Positions 1-13,500 of a stretch of DNA of 64,000 nucleotides are shown piece by piece. Made by a program: the position numbers and the translations under genes. Each line of letters opens with the position of its first letter. Within the stretch, counting starts at the first letter, position 1. This DNA comes from Dickeya lacustris (GTDB taxonomy: Bacteria > Pseudomonadota > Gammaproteobacteria > Enterobacterales > Enterobacteriaceae): assembly GCF_029635795.1 (NCBI RefSeq), contig NZ_CP114280.1, positions 372,001 to 436,000 of the forward strand, read 5' to 3'. The notes below the pieces were generated by a model that had not been told where the DNA came from, searched no databases, and saw nothing but the letters and a program-made list of their open reading frames with translations.

Positions 1-75
1 TGGTTTCAACCCGCACAACCGTCGGCCAGGCAGCAGGCTAATCTGCCCACACAACTCAGTCGTAAAACCTATTAG
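1..75 (+). CDS. 3' end of an upstream gene, possibly the prtF-type outer-membrane secretion channel (partial)
   Basis: One frame is open from the window edge to a TAG at 73-75 and gives a short tail that begins WFQPAQPSARQQ. In Dickeya the serralysin genes lie next to the type I secretion genes prtDEF, and a TolC-like protein would plausibly have such a polar, low-complexity tail. This is inferred from position; the fragment is too short to identify by sequence. It could also be chance open frame. Confidence 0.3.
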   Translation, partial: WFQPAQPSARQQANLPTQLSRKTY

Positions 76-148
76 TTTTGTATGCCCAAACAGCCACAGT
101 GCAGTCTTGGGTGCCAGCCAGACCGTTGGCACCTTGTATCTCTGATAA

Positions 149-220
149 GAATTGTATTTCGGAAAAGAACTGCATTTCGAACAAGAACTGTATTTTGGAA
201 AAGCTGCATTTTTACAAGAT
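149..220. repeat. Degenerate 18-bp tandem repeat upstream of the first protease gene
   Basis: Four imperfect copies of an 18-bp unit resembling GAACTGTATTTCGGAAAA follow each other at 149-166, 167-184, 185-202 and 203-220. They lie 120-190 bp upstream of the prtA-like start. A similar AT-rich minisatellite precedes the next protease gene. The function is unknown; a promoter-curvature or regulatory role is only a guess. Confidence 0.7.
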
Positions 221-289
221 TTCCTCTGTGCAGCGTCACAGAGGAGTTGGCGTCATTCTCCCGATAGGATGTTTTTTGCGGATGAATGA

Positions 290-1783
<1,494 letters not shown>

Positions 1784-1824
1784 ATCACGATGTATATCGC
1801 GAGCCTGTTTTTAACGTGCTCAAC

Positions 1825-1912
1825 ATTACGTTTTTAAAATATTACTTTTTAAAATATTACGTTTTGAAAACATTGTGTTTTGAAAAAAATGCATTTTTGC
1901 ATTTTGAAAATT
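1825..1912. repeat. AT-rich degenerate ~16-bp tandem repeat between prtA and prtC
   Basis: Consecutive units of the form ATTACGTTTTTAAAAT, ATTACTTTTTAAAAT, ATTACGTTTTGAAAAC and ATTGTGTTTTGAAAAA begin at 1825, 1841, 1856 and 1872, followed by decayed copies. They fill the spacer before the second protease gene. No clear terminator hairpin follows prtA, so transcription may read through into prtC. Confidence 0.65.
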
Positions 1913-1973
1913 TCTTTATGCCGATGTCATTCTGGCAGGGGTTATTTCGCCCTGATGATGAGTGACAACGTGA

Positions 1974-5276
<3,303 letters not shown>

Positions 5277-5290
5277 ATAACGTTGTAACC

Positions 5291-5321
5291 AAAGGGCACT
5301 CTATTGAGGCCCTTTTTTTTC
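5291..5321 (+). terminator. Rho-independent terminator of prtB
   Basis: AAAGGGC and GCCCTTT form a stem around an ACTCTATTGAG loop, followed by a run of eight Ts. It lies just after the prtB stop and directly before a Ter site. Confidence 0.85.
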
Positions 5322-5326
5322 TCTTA

Positions 5327-5343
5327 TTTTAGTTACAACATAC
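5327..5343 (-). other. Ter site, left arm of the replication fork trap
   Basis: The minus strand reads GTATGTTGTAACTAAAA, a close match to the E. coli Tus-binding Ter core (AGNATGTTGTAACTAA), including the G that pairs with the C6 needed for fork locking. It shares a stretch of more than 20 identical bases with the Ter copy at 32587. In this orientation Tus should stop forks moving toward lower coordinates and let through forks moving toward higher coordinates. Confidence 0.85.
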
Positions 5344-5468
5344 ATAAGTATGTAAAGGAAAAAGATCGCCTGAAACATCATCTCTGTCGCATTTCAACAA
5401 GGGAGAAAAGGCAAATGCGAGGAGGGCAGCTTTCCTCCTCGCGAGGTAAGCGAGTGCTGTAAAAAACA

Positions 5469-7337
5469 TCAGATGGCGATACGTCGGCCAATTTCAATGA
5501 CCTGATTGCCCGGTAATTGATAATACTCTGTCACATGCAGACTATTTCGCATCATCCAGGCGAACAAATACGACTGCCAACGGGGTAACGCATCTGTACT
5601 ATTTTTAGCCACAATGGATTCGTGGCCAATATAGTACGTCACTGATTCATGGTCTGAACATTGTCGTAACGGGGTCACGCTTTGTAGTAGGGCAGGGATA
5701 TCCGGTTTTTCCATAAAACCGTAATACGCCACACCTTGCCAGAATCCGGCATATTTCTCTGTCAGTACCAGTTTATCGTCATGACGGACTCTTGGTACAT
5801 CCAGCACCTGAATGGTGAGTGAGATAATTTTATCGTGTAAAGCGTGGTTTCGTTTAACATGCCAGCGCATGACCGGTGGAGCGACATCCTGTACCCGGGT
5901 GAGAAATACGGCGACACCGGGCACGCGCGAAATGCCATTTTGCGGCAATGACTGAAGAAATTCGTCCACACTTAATGGTTTATCCGCAACGCTCGCTGAA
6001 ACACGATTAACGCCACGTCGCCAGATAAACATGATGCAAAACACCAGTAATGCCAGTAACAGCGGAACATAACCACCTTCAAAAAATTTCAGCATATTGG
6101 CCGTGCAAAAGCCAACATCAATAATAAGGAATAGCGCAGTCACACCAAGGCTTGCCACTTTGCCCCAATGCCAAATTTTACGCATCGCTACGTATAATAA
6201 GAGTGTGGTCATCAACATTGTTATCGATACGGCGATACCGTAAGCCGCCGCCAGTCGTTCGGAGGACTGAAAGTACGCGACCAGAGCAAGGGTGACGGCC
6301 ATCAGCAGCCAATTCACCGTACCCAGATAGATCTGGCCATAACTTTGTTCAGCCGTTTGGGTGATTTTCATTCTGGGCAGCCACCCGAGCTGGATAGCCT
6401 GGCGTGTCATAGAGAACGCGCCGGAAATAATCGCCTGGCTGGCAATAATGGTTGCTAACGTTGCCAGCACAATGAGCGGCATTTGCCAGGCGGGGGGACA
6501 TAAACGGTAAAAGATATTGGTCGTTACCTCCGGGCCTGAAAGAATAAATGCAGCCTGACCCGCGTAATTTAGAAAAAGACAGGGCAGGGCAATCACATAC
6601 CAGGCTATCCAGATGGGTTTACGGCCAAAGTGGCCCATATCGGCATACAGCGCTTCCGCTCCGGTTACGCACAAGAATACGCCACCCAAAATCAATAAAC
6701 CGATCGGCCCGTGATGCAAGAAAAAAGCAACGGCATAGAGGGGGTTAAGGGCTAACAGCACCGTTGGGTACGACACAATACTGCGTATGCCGAGTATCGC
6801 CAGAGTGGCAAACCACAGCAGCATAACCGGTGCGAAAAACTGACTGATTTTGGCGGTGCCAAGGGGCTGGATAGTAAAGATGACAATTAAGATTATCAGC
6901 GTCATCGGCAATATATAGTCGGCCATTTCAGGGACCACGAGGACAACGCCTTCCAGTGCCGATAATACTGAGATGGCAGGTGTAATTGCGCCATCACCAT
7001 AGATGAAAGCGGCGCCAAATAAGCCCGTTGCGATGATCCACTTTTGACGTTTTGACTGATTATTCAGCAATAATGACATCAAAGCCAATATGCCACCTTC
7101 GCCACGATTATCAATACGCATCGCGAATAGAGCATATTTTATTGATGTTACGATAATCAATGTCCAGAACAGCAGCGAAAGTAAACCCAGAACGGTTTCG
7201 GGTTGGGCGCTACCTCCCGCTAATTGAATGACGGTATTAAAGGTATAAAGCGGGCTGGTTCCTATATCACCAAATACAATACCTAATGCGGAGATTGCCA
7301 GTAAACCTGGCGATTTGTCTTGCTGTGTAGGAGTCAT
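5469..7337 (-). CDS. kup: KUP-family potassium uptake transporter
   Basis: Inner-membrane K+/H+ symporter of the KUP/HAK/KT family. The N-terminus has the family signature DIGTSPLYT, followed by NRGEGGILALMSL and about twelve hydrophobic segments up to roughly residue 430, then a cytoplasmic C-terminal region. The ATG at 7337 gives 622 residues, the length of E. coli Kup. A GTG at 7379 would add 14 residues and has an AAGGAGAT stretch 13 bases upstream, so the longer form is possible. The protein differs considerably from E. coli Kup (FIYGDGAITPAISVLSALEG instead of its counterpart), so it may be a paralogue rather than the strict orthologue. It stands alone, convergent with prtB. Confidence 0.88.
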   Translation of the reverse strand: MTPTQQDKSPGLLAISALGIVFGDIGTSPLYTFNTVIQLAGGSAQPETVLGLLSLLFWTLIIVTSIKYALFAMRIDNRGEGGILALMSLLLNNQSKRQKWIIATGLFGAAFIYGDGAITPAISVLSALEGVVLVVPEMADYILPMTLIILIVIFTIQPLGTAKISQFFAPVMLLWFATLAILGIRSIVSYPTVLLALNPLYAVAFFLHHGPIGLLILGGVFLCVTGAEALYADMGHFGRKPIWIAWYVIALPCLFLNYAGQAAFILSGPEVTTNIFYRLCPPAWQMPLIVLATLATIIASQAIISGAFSMTRQAIQLGWLPRMKITQTAEQSYGQIYLGTVNWLLMAVTLALVAYFQSSERLAAAYGIAVSITMLMTTLLLYVAMRKIWHWGKVASLGVTALFLIIDVGFCTANMLKFFEGGYVPLLLALLVFCIMFIWRRGVNRVSASVADKPLSVDEFLQSLPQNGISRVPGVAVFLTRVQDVAPPVMRWHVKRNHALHDKIISLTIQVLDVPRVRHDDKLVLTEKYAGFWQGVAYYGFMEKPDIPALLQSVTPLRQCSDHESVTYYIGHESIVAKNSTDALPRWQSYLFAWMMRNSLHVTEYYQLPGNQVIEIGRRIAI

Positions 7338-7475
7338 ATGCACATCCCGGTGAGTGTGTAGGTGGAGTCGTGCAATCACAGTGTAGACGGTTATCTCCTT
7401 TCAGACGTGATGCCATCGATATTTCCAGCTATCGTATAGCGCATGGCATTCTTATGTGCAAAAACACCTTAACCG

Positions 7476-7521
7476 CACACCAAAAACTAAAACGGGGGTA
7501 TCGATTAAGATAACCCCCGTT
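7476..7521 (-). terminator. Terminator of the expansin gene
   Basis: On the minus strand a 9-bp stem, AACGGGGGT with ACCCCCGTT (7491-7499 and 7513-7521), is followed by a T-rich stretch. It lies about 70 bases beyond the expansin stop codon. Confidence 0.75.
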
Positions 7522-7592
7522 ATTTATAGCGTGAATATTATTTACTCAGTATTTCCGTAATACACCGTTACCGTAATACCCTAGCGTTGTTT

Positions 7593-8309
7593 TTACGGTA
7601 ACTGTACCTTTCCGTTAATAAGATAGGCTGATGATGTGTTATCCGGCATGGGCGGTAACGTATCGCTCAAGATGTTACCTTTAACATCCGTGAATTCAAT
7701 AGGCGTATAGTTTTTGCCCACATTCTCCAAAATGAAGTGGTTGTAATCTGTTTTTGGCGTACTGATCCATTTACCATCACGTAAATATTTCAGTGAGAGA
7801 ATAGGGTACTTAACATTTCTGATCTGTACCGCAGCCCAGTATGGATTAGAACCCTCTTTAATACGGTAGACCACATTTCCTGTCACCGGGCCTTTTACTA
7901 ATTCCCACTGGATATTGATTTTTCCATCCTGAAGATTACCAATCTTCTTGAACGCATTAAATGACAGATCAAGTGCACAATTACCACCTTCAGGATAAAG
8001 GTCAGTAACATAAACAGTTGTACTGCCCTTGGGCCCGGTGACTTTTAAATAAGCACCGGCTAATGCTGCTTTTACGCCTTTATAATTTAACTGTGCTGGG
8101 TTAAGTGCAGTGATTTCCATATCTGCTGGAATCGGGTCCAGTAATACGGCACCACCTGAATAACCAGAGCCGGTCGCTGTTGCATAGCCGTAGCAGATAT
8201 CGCCAAGTTGCCAGGCGGCTGCCTGAACACTCTGGCTAAAAGGAGACAATAAAACAGAGGATACTAACAGAGCGGTTTTTAATTTCATCTTCATCATAAT
8301 TATATCCAT
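7593..8309 (-). CDS. Secreted bacterial expansin (EXLX1/YoaJ-like)
   Basis: 238-residue secreted protein. A Sec signal peptide (KMKLKTALLVSSVLLSPF...VQA) is followed by the two expansin domains. D1 has GYATATGSGYSGGAVLLDPI, VYVTDLYPEGG and CALDLS, which match B. subtilis YoaJ (EXLX1), including both conserved aspartates (family D71 and D82). D2 has YWAAVQIRNVKYP and DYNHF, the cellulose-binding aromatic face, with one of the family's paired tryptophans replaced by Tyr. Expansins loosen plant cell walls without hydrolysis. Two cysteines (DICYGY and GGNCALD), absent at the corresponding YoaJ positions, could form a periplasmic disulfide. It is stand-alone, with no fused GH5 or CBM. Starts at 8309 or 8297 are both possible. 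Single-gene unit with its own terminator. Confidence 0.88.
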   Translation of the reverse strand: MDIIMMKMKLKTALLVSSVLLSPFSQSVQAAAWQLGDICYGYATATGSGYSGGAVLLDPIPADMEITALNPAQLNYKGVKAALAGAYLKVTGPKGSTTVYVTDLYPEGGNCALDLSFNAFKKIGNLQDGKINIQWELVKGPVTGNVVYRIKEGSNPYWAAVQIRNVKYPILSLKYLRDGKWISTPKTDYNHFILENVGKNYTPIEFTDVKGNILSDTLPPMPDNTSSAYLINGKVQLP

Positions 8310-9553
8310 ATATATGATTTGTTGTGAAAGAATCCCAATCGCTTTAAACGTTTAAGCATTAAACATTTAATGCCAAACGTGTATTTTTTATAAATGCACG
8401 GTAAAGAAATGTCAAAGGGGGGAGAGGTAATTTTATTTAATTAACAAGGTTTGATCTTACCCAATAATAAATAATAAATAGACCTCTTTATGGTAATGGT
8501 AGTAGACAAAAATCATTTAATATAATGATATAGTTGATTAAAAATAAGAATCCATTTGACATGTTCGAAAAACAATCTGTTTTTGGTGGGTACTTATTGG
8601 AATCAACATCGCAAGAAAATTTTTTTGCATATGTGATATCCACAGTAAAAATAGTGGTCTGTGACCTGAACAGACGGAAGCCTGGCCAGCTAGACGATCT
8701 CGATGGCGGCGATTGCCAATGACGCGATAACAACTGCATCGGCATGTTCGCTCTGGAAACGGGCGGGTATCCCGGTACGAAAAAATTTTTACGTATCGCT
8801 ACGTATAATAATAATTTCTGCTGCATGCATGATGGGCTCCGTTGCATGCGTATCACAATATTGAGGCGGCCTTGGCCATCTTTACTCGTTTCATTTTCAC
8901 GGTGCTGTTTCGCTGAATTATCGATGGATGGTAGAACGGGCAACCATGCTCCCAGAAACATCAGACTTGCTGCTTTGTCGCCGGTTACAGGAAGAGGGTG
9001 GCAGACATGATTTAGAGGATTTAGCAAGAACAGGCTAAAACTCTCAATGCATTGATTTTATGAGATAACAGCTGATTCTCCATGGACTCAGCTAGCGGCA
9101 TCGCTAATTTAACTTATGTTGAGTACATATTTGGTTCATAGATGCCATGGCGCTTACCTCTTTGTTTTTTTATGTTATTTTGTAACCTACGCAATCACCA
9201 TTCACTAGTTCACTTCATGAACTAATGCAATTCGACCAGTTTTTGAGCTGTTTTACATTTTAGCCACCTTCCACAAACGCTGTGTTTTTATCTCAAACGC
9301 GCTGGAAAAGTCTGTAAGACCTGACAGATGAGGGCGGTTATCATTTTTGAAACTCGAAAAAATGCCCAGAAAGTGTCAGGGTTATTCATTTTTGCTAAAA
9401 AAAAATCAATTTTCTTCGTTTTGATGCATTTTTATCTAATGAAGATTCACATTTAGAGATTTTTATGCGACTTTCTTCTGAAGCGGTTGCATGCGACACA
9501 AGGGGTATCTATAATCAAAACACCATTTAACTGGATAAATATACAGGTGTCAT
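8310..9553. other. Gene-poor AT-rich stretch at the left edge of the island
   Basis: This 1.24-kb stretch has no gene I can support. 8310-8550 is very AT-rich and should hold the expansin promoter. Between about 8660 and 9040 there are short open frames in several phases (one ends with a stretch like YRWMVERATMLPETSDLLL) that look like decayed coding DNA, but I do not recognise the source. 9100-9250 contains a XerD-arm-like sequence and a small inverted repeat that may mark the island boundary. 9360-9540 is AT-rich and should contain the promoter of the ATPase gene. Confidence 0.6.
9207..9223. other. Inverted repeat near the presumed left end of the island
   Basis: AGTTCA and TGAACT flank a 5-base centre (CTTCA), the size of a small tyrosine-recombinase core. 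An imperfect inverse copy, GGTTCGTGAAGTAAT, lies at 24336-24350 next to the other presumed end. No strand exchange has been shown; this is inferred only from shape and position. Confidence 0.3.
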
Positions 9554-10729
9554 GTGGAGAACTTTAAAATCGTAGCGGCTTTATGCCGGCAGATTATCAA
9601 GGATGGGGCCTCCGCAGGCGCTTTACAGCAGATGGAGCGCCTTTATGATGCCCTCAGAGAAGGACAACAGACTGCAGAAGCAAAATTGCTCAGAGGGCTC
9701 ATCAACAGAGCCAGTACGCTCAACACACTGGAGCCAGCCAGAGTTGAACTCTCTCGAGTCTCGTTTCTTCGAAAGCAGAAACTCCGGGAAAACGTCAAAG
9801 TGCCTGTGGACAAAGAAAGCGGATCGCCACTTGCACAGATTATCTTTCCTGAAGAGCTCGTGACGGCAGAACTCCCGGTTATGCCCGATGAGCTGGCTTC
9901 AGCAGTCAGCCAACTGATTGAGCAATGGAACAATCTGGACAAACTGGCTCGGTATGGCGTGATGCCTTCACTGAGCTGCCTGCTTTTCGGATTGCCGGGA
10001 ACGGGTAAAACGATGCTTTCCTTTTATATCGCCAGAATGCTCGAATTACCTATCGTGCTTGCTAGGCTGGATGGACTTGTTTCATCTTTACTGGGCACAA
10101 GTGCCCGAAATATCAATAACCTGTTTGATTTTGCTGCACAGTATGACTGTCTCCTGCTTCTGGATGAGTTTGATGCCGTAGCAAAGGCGCGAAATGACAA
10201 GCATGAAGTCGGTGAAATTAAGCGCATCGTTAATACATTGCTGCAGTGTATCGATGCCAGATCAAAAAGTGGTATGACGCTAGCCATTACTAACCACGAG
10301 GTATTGTTGGATCCTGCTGTATGGCGAAGATTTGAAATGCGGATACTGGTTCCTAAGCCAAATTATCCGGCGAGAATGAAGATTATTGAAAAATATATTC
10401 ATCCCTTGAGCTTTACGCCAGAAGAGATAAAATTTCTGACCGTTCTGACTGACGGATTTAACGGTTCTGATATTCAGTTAATGCTTAATAATTTCAAGAG
10501 AATGGCCGCAATCAGTAAAAGCCCTCAGACTTTTATTGAGATGGTTCAGTCCTTTGCAGTTATTCATGCAGGCAGTGAGGTCAATGAATTCATGCAGTTG
10601 TTATCGCATAATCAGGATGCTGCAATTATGAGCCTGTTGCACAAAAAACATGAATTTACCCAGAAAGAGATTGCGCTTGTTTTTGACGTTACTCAGTCAA
10701 AAGTTTCCAGAAATATTAAAGAATCCTGA
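9554..10729 (+). CDS. ietA: AAA+ ATPase of an IetAS-like defence module
   Basis: 391-residue AAA+ ATPase. Walker A GLPGTGKT lies at residues 146-153, Walker B LLLLDEFD at 200-207, and a sensor-like segment with an RRFEMRI arginine finger region follows. The last 30 residues (KEIALVFDVTQSKVSRNI) look like a helix-turn-helix, so it may bind DNA. It is followed 39 bases later by a subtilisin-like protease gene. Paired AAA ATPase/subtilase genes are known as IetAS, an anti-phage system whose name comes from Agrobacterium plasmid-exclusion genes. The pairing supports the call; I cannot confirm orthology from sequence memory alone. Starts with GTG. Confidence 0.68.
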   Translation: MENFKIVAALCRQIIKDGASAGALQQMERLYDALREGQQTAEAKLLRGLINRASTLNTLEPARVELSRVSFLRKQKLRENVKVPVDKESGSPLAQIIFPEELVTAELPVMPDELASAVSQLIEQWNNLDKLARYGVMPSLSCLLFGLPGTGKTMLSFYIARMLELPIVLARLDGLVSSLLGTSARNINNLFDFAAQYDCLLLLDEFDAVAKARNDKHEVGEIKRIVNTLLQCIDARSKSGMTLAITNHEVLLDPAVWRRFEMRILVPKPNYPARMKIIEKYIHPLSFTPEEIKFLTVLTDGFNGSDIQLMLNNFKRMAAISKSPQTFIEMVQSFAVIHAGSEVNEFMQLLSHNQDAAIMSLLHKKHEFTQKEIALVFDVTQSKVSRNIKES

Positions 10730-10768
10730 CTGTCGTCGGGAGGTTGATTGCTAAGGATGGGGTAATAT

Positions 10769-13288
10769 ATGAAAAGAAATAATCCAGTTCAGGTTATTTT
10801 AAAATCTGAACAGTTTAAACGTATACCGCCACCTAGAGTTGGGGGCAGCAACACTGATTTTTACGCCGATCGGGATGACGCCTTCAAAAAGCATAAAAAG
10901 AACCTCCTTGATGAAGTAGGGAATGTCAGAAGCCAGCTTCATCGGTCAGGCTATGAGCTTGGTCTGGTGAAAGTTGAGCTAAATCCTCAGGCGCTGGCGA
11001 AATCCCATCGACCGGTTGACAGACTCTTCCCCGTAAGTAAAGCGCCTGTTGTGGGCGCACTGGGAATAGGGGAACTGCTGATTCAGGTGACAGACAAAAA
11101 TCTGGTTCATCTGTTCAGCAAGATTGATGGCGCTGAAGAATTTACCAATAAAGTGTACGACGAGAGACAAGGCAAAATCGTTGTTAAGCCCAGCGAAGCA
11201 AAAAGTGAGACGGGGGCCATAGATCGCATCAGCTTTTATGGCAGCGAAGAGAAAATAGCCTTTTCCCCAGAGGATAACGCAGCCTGGCATGCCGATAAAG
11301 ATGAGGGATTTGCCGGCTACCAGGTTGAGCTGGTTGATTTCAGACCCGTTGACGCCATGCAGTTTACCGTCACCAGCGATGCCATACTCTCAATGAAGCG
11401 ATCTCTGAAAGAGCAACTGAAGACACTTGGGTCTGGCGTCTATGCGACGAAGCTAAGCCGTCACCCGACCTCATCTAAAACCATCATGATCCAGCTTCTC
11501 AGACCTGAATCAGGCCACGATTTTCAGGTTGATTTTGACAAGCGGCTGGAGCTGAATTTTTCACCATCTGACGTTGATAATTCTTCGGACAGACACCGGA
11601 TCCTGCTCTCTGTTCTCAGCGCCAGCCCGCTGGTAAAGCGCATTTCTTTGCCGCCTAAAATTTCCCGTGCGCACCCGTCGAATTCCCCGGTAGCGCAGGA
11701 CTTCTCACTACCCGTCAGAACGGAGGGGGAGAATTATCCCCGCGTGGGCGTTATTGACAGCGGCATTCACCATGACGAACTGGCCAAGTGGTGTGTGGAA
11801 GTATCCAATGGCTTTGAAGCCGATGACTGCGATCCAAACCATGGCTCCCAAGTGGCAAGCCTTCTGGTCTGCGGGGGCATGCTGAACCCGGATCTTCCCC
11901 AGGTCGATGATGACGGTTGCCTGCTCTATGATATCTGGATCCCCGTTCACAACAGTAAATCCAATACGTTCACCACCTATTTTTCCGACCCAGGTGATTT
12001 CTTTGACTGGCTGGATATTGAGGTTGGCGATGCGGTTGGGAAGGGGTTCCGCATCTTTAATTTCAGTCTCAATTTCCGCGAGTTTGTCCGCGATGATTCC
12101 TACAGTTTTGCCGCCACGCAAATCGACCGTATCTCAAAAAAATACGATGTGCTCTTTGTCGTTTCATCCGGGAACCTACGCAGCATTGACTTCAGAGGCT
12201 CCTGGGCATCAAGACCGGCAGCGCTGCAGTTTTCGGACGTCGATCGACTTTCTCAGCCTGCGGAGGCCGTCAGCGCTATCACTGTGGGTGCGGTAAACCC
12301 GCCTGGTTGTGACATCAACGTTCACGGCGCTCCGACTGTCTATACGCGTCGCGGACCCGGCGTAGCTATGGGGGTAAAGCCGGATGTGATCCACTATGGA
12401 GGGTATTCCTCCCTGAAATCGGGTAAAACCGGGCTGGTTTCCATTGACGGCAGTGGGGAACTCGTGGAAGAGGCGGGTACCAGCTTCTCCGCGCCTCTGG
12501 TTTCCAAAATCCTCGCCAGTCTGGATCAGAGGACATCAGGCAAATTGTCACGTAATTCCCTTGCCGCCATGCTGGTTCATCACTCAGACCTGACGCCGCC
12601 GCTTAAGGACAAAAGCGTTGATATCTCTTCAGCGAGGCGATTTGCCGGATTCGGCATGCCGTTGACCTCCCGCGATATGCTTAACAGTGACGACAGCAGC
12701 ATTACGCTGGTTTTGAGCGGAAGCCTCAAGCGCAGCGAAGTACTAGAGTTTGATTTCAACTGGCCTCGCAGCCTGACCACAACAGGCGGAAAATGCCATG
12801 GTAAAGCCACGCTGACCATTGCCTACGATCCCGTCATAAACCAGAACTACGGCGCCGAATATTGCCGCATCAACGTTGACGCTGTGCTTCAGCAATTTAG
12901 ACGAGACACCAAGAAAAATGAATGGGCTTACCGGAAAAACTGTCAGTCAGTCTGGGAAGTCCGGCTCGGTAAAGACGTTAACTATGAGAAAAGTCAGATT
13001 GAACATGGCCTGAAGTGGTGGCCCGTCAAAAAATATGAATTTGAAACCAAAACGAAGGCTGGTGTCGGTGCTTCCGACCAGTGGCGGCTGAAAATCAGTT
13101 CAATAGAAAGGACTCCTGGGGAATTCCCCGATGAGGAAGTCAGCTTTACCGCGCTGCTCACGATCGAAGACACACAGAACAGAACAAATGACCTTTTCAA
13201 CGAAGTCAGGCAGGAGCTCAGCGCCTATGGCATTGAATTTGAAGATATTACCGTTAAACAACATCTCAATATCAGGGCAGGCCAGTAA
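10769..13288 (+). CDS. ietS: Subtilisin-like (S8) serine protease of an IetAS-like defence module
   Basis: 839-residue cytoplasmic subtilase without a signal peptide. The catalytic triad is visible: Asp330 in VGVIDSG, His358 in DPNHGSQVAS and Ser572 in GTSFSAP, with the oxyanion-hole segment VSSGN between them. About 320 residues of unassigned sequence precede the protease domain and about 240 follow it; these probably sense or bind a partner. In the IetAS model the ATPase and protease act together against phage. The stop codon overlaps the start of the next small gene by one base, so at least four genes appear to form one operon. Confidence 0.72.
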   Translation: MKRNNPVQVILKSEQFKRIPPPRVGGSNTDFYADRDDAFKKHKKNLLDEVGNVRSQLHRSGYELGLVKVELNPQALAKSHRPVDRLFPVSKAPVVGALGIGELLIQVTDKNLVHLFSKIDGAEEFTNKVYDERQGKIVVKPSEAKSETGAIDRISFYGSEEKIAFSPEDNAAWHADKDEGFAGYQVELVDFRPVDAMQFTVTSDAILSMKRSLKEQLKTLGSGVYATKLSRHPTSSKTIMIQLLRPESGHDFQVDFDKRLELNFSPSDVDNSSDRHRILLSVLSASPLVKRISLPPKISRAHPSNSPVAQDFSLPVRTEGENYPRVGVIDSGIHHDELAKWCVEVSNGFEADDCDPNHGSQVASLLVCGGMLNPDLPQVDDDGCLLYDIWIPVHNSKSNTFTTYFSDPGDFFDWLDIEVGDAVGKGFRIFNFSLNFREFVRDDSYSFAATQIDRISKKYDVLFVVSSGNLRSIDFRGSWASRPAALQFSDVDRLSQPAEAVSAITVGAVNPPGCDINVHGAPTVYTRRGPGVAMGVKPDVIHYGGYSSLKSGKTGLVSIDGSGELVEEAGTSFSAPLVSKILASLDQRTSGKLSRNSLAAMLVHHSDLTPPLKDKSVDISSARRFAGFGMPLTSRDMLNSDDSSITLVLSGSLKRSEVLEFDFNWPRSLTTTGGKCHGKATLTIAYDPVINQNYGAEYCRINVDAVLQQFRRDTKKNEWAYRKNCQSVWEVRLGKDVNYEKSQIEHGLKWWPVKKYEFETKTKAGVGASDQWRLKISSIERTPGEFPDEEVSFTALLTIEDTQNRTNDLFNEVRQELSAYGIEFEDITVKQHLNIRAGQ

Positions 13289-13500
13289 TGTTAACCAGAA
13301 ATCTTGAGGTTCTTACTTCCTATTTTAATGATCTGCTGGAATCAGCGCCGCAGCACCGGGAAAATGTGAGTGCGATCCTTGCACAGATCGAAATAATGAA
13401 GGGGAGACCTGATTTCTCACTGGAGCCCTCAATCCTGCTTGCCCGCAAAGAAACCGATGAATGCTCGATCTGTAAAAAGCAGGTGCTCTGCGATGAGTGA
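13288..13500 (+). CDS. Small protein with a C-terminal cysteine motif, accessory to the ATPase/subtilase pair
   Basis: 70-residue protein. Its ATG shares one base with the ietS stop codon and its stop overlaps the next gene by eight bases, so it is translationally coupled on both sides. The N-terminal 50 residues look helical. The C-terminus has CSICKKQVLC, a CxxC-x5-C arrangement that could bind a metal. I do not recognise a family. The coupling suggests a role with the protease pair, for example as regulator or adaptor; this is inference. Confidence 0.7.
   Translation: MLTRNLEVLTSYFNDLLESAPQHRENVSAILAQIEIMKGRPDFSLEPSILLARKETDECSICKKQVLCDE

Noticed and set aside
5279..5293. ACGTTGTAACCAAAG right after prtB, similar to Ter but in the plus orientation
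   Set aside because: It has two changes in the core of the site, overlaps the prtB terminator and would oppose the good Ter 35 bases away. It is more likely chance or decay than a functional site.
8488..9027. 179-codon open frame on the minus strand in the gene-poor stretch
   Set aside because: It has no ribosome site and no family resemblance, and competes with open frames in other phases. It is more like decayed DNA than a gene.
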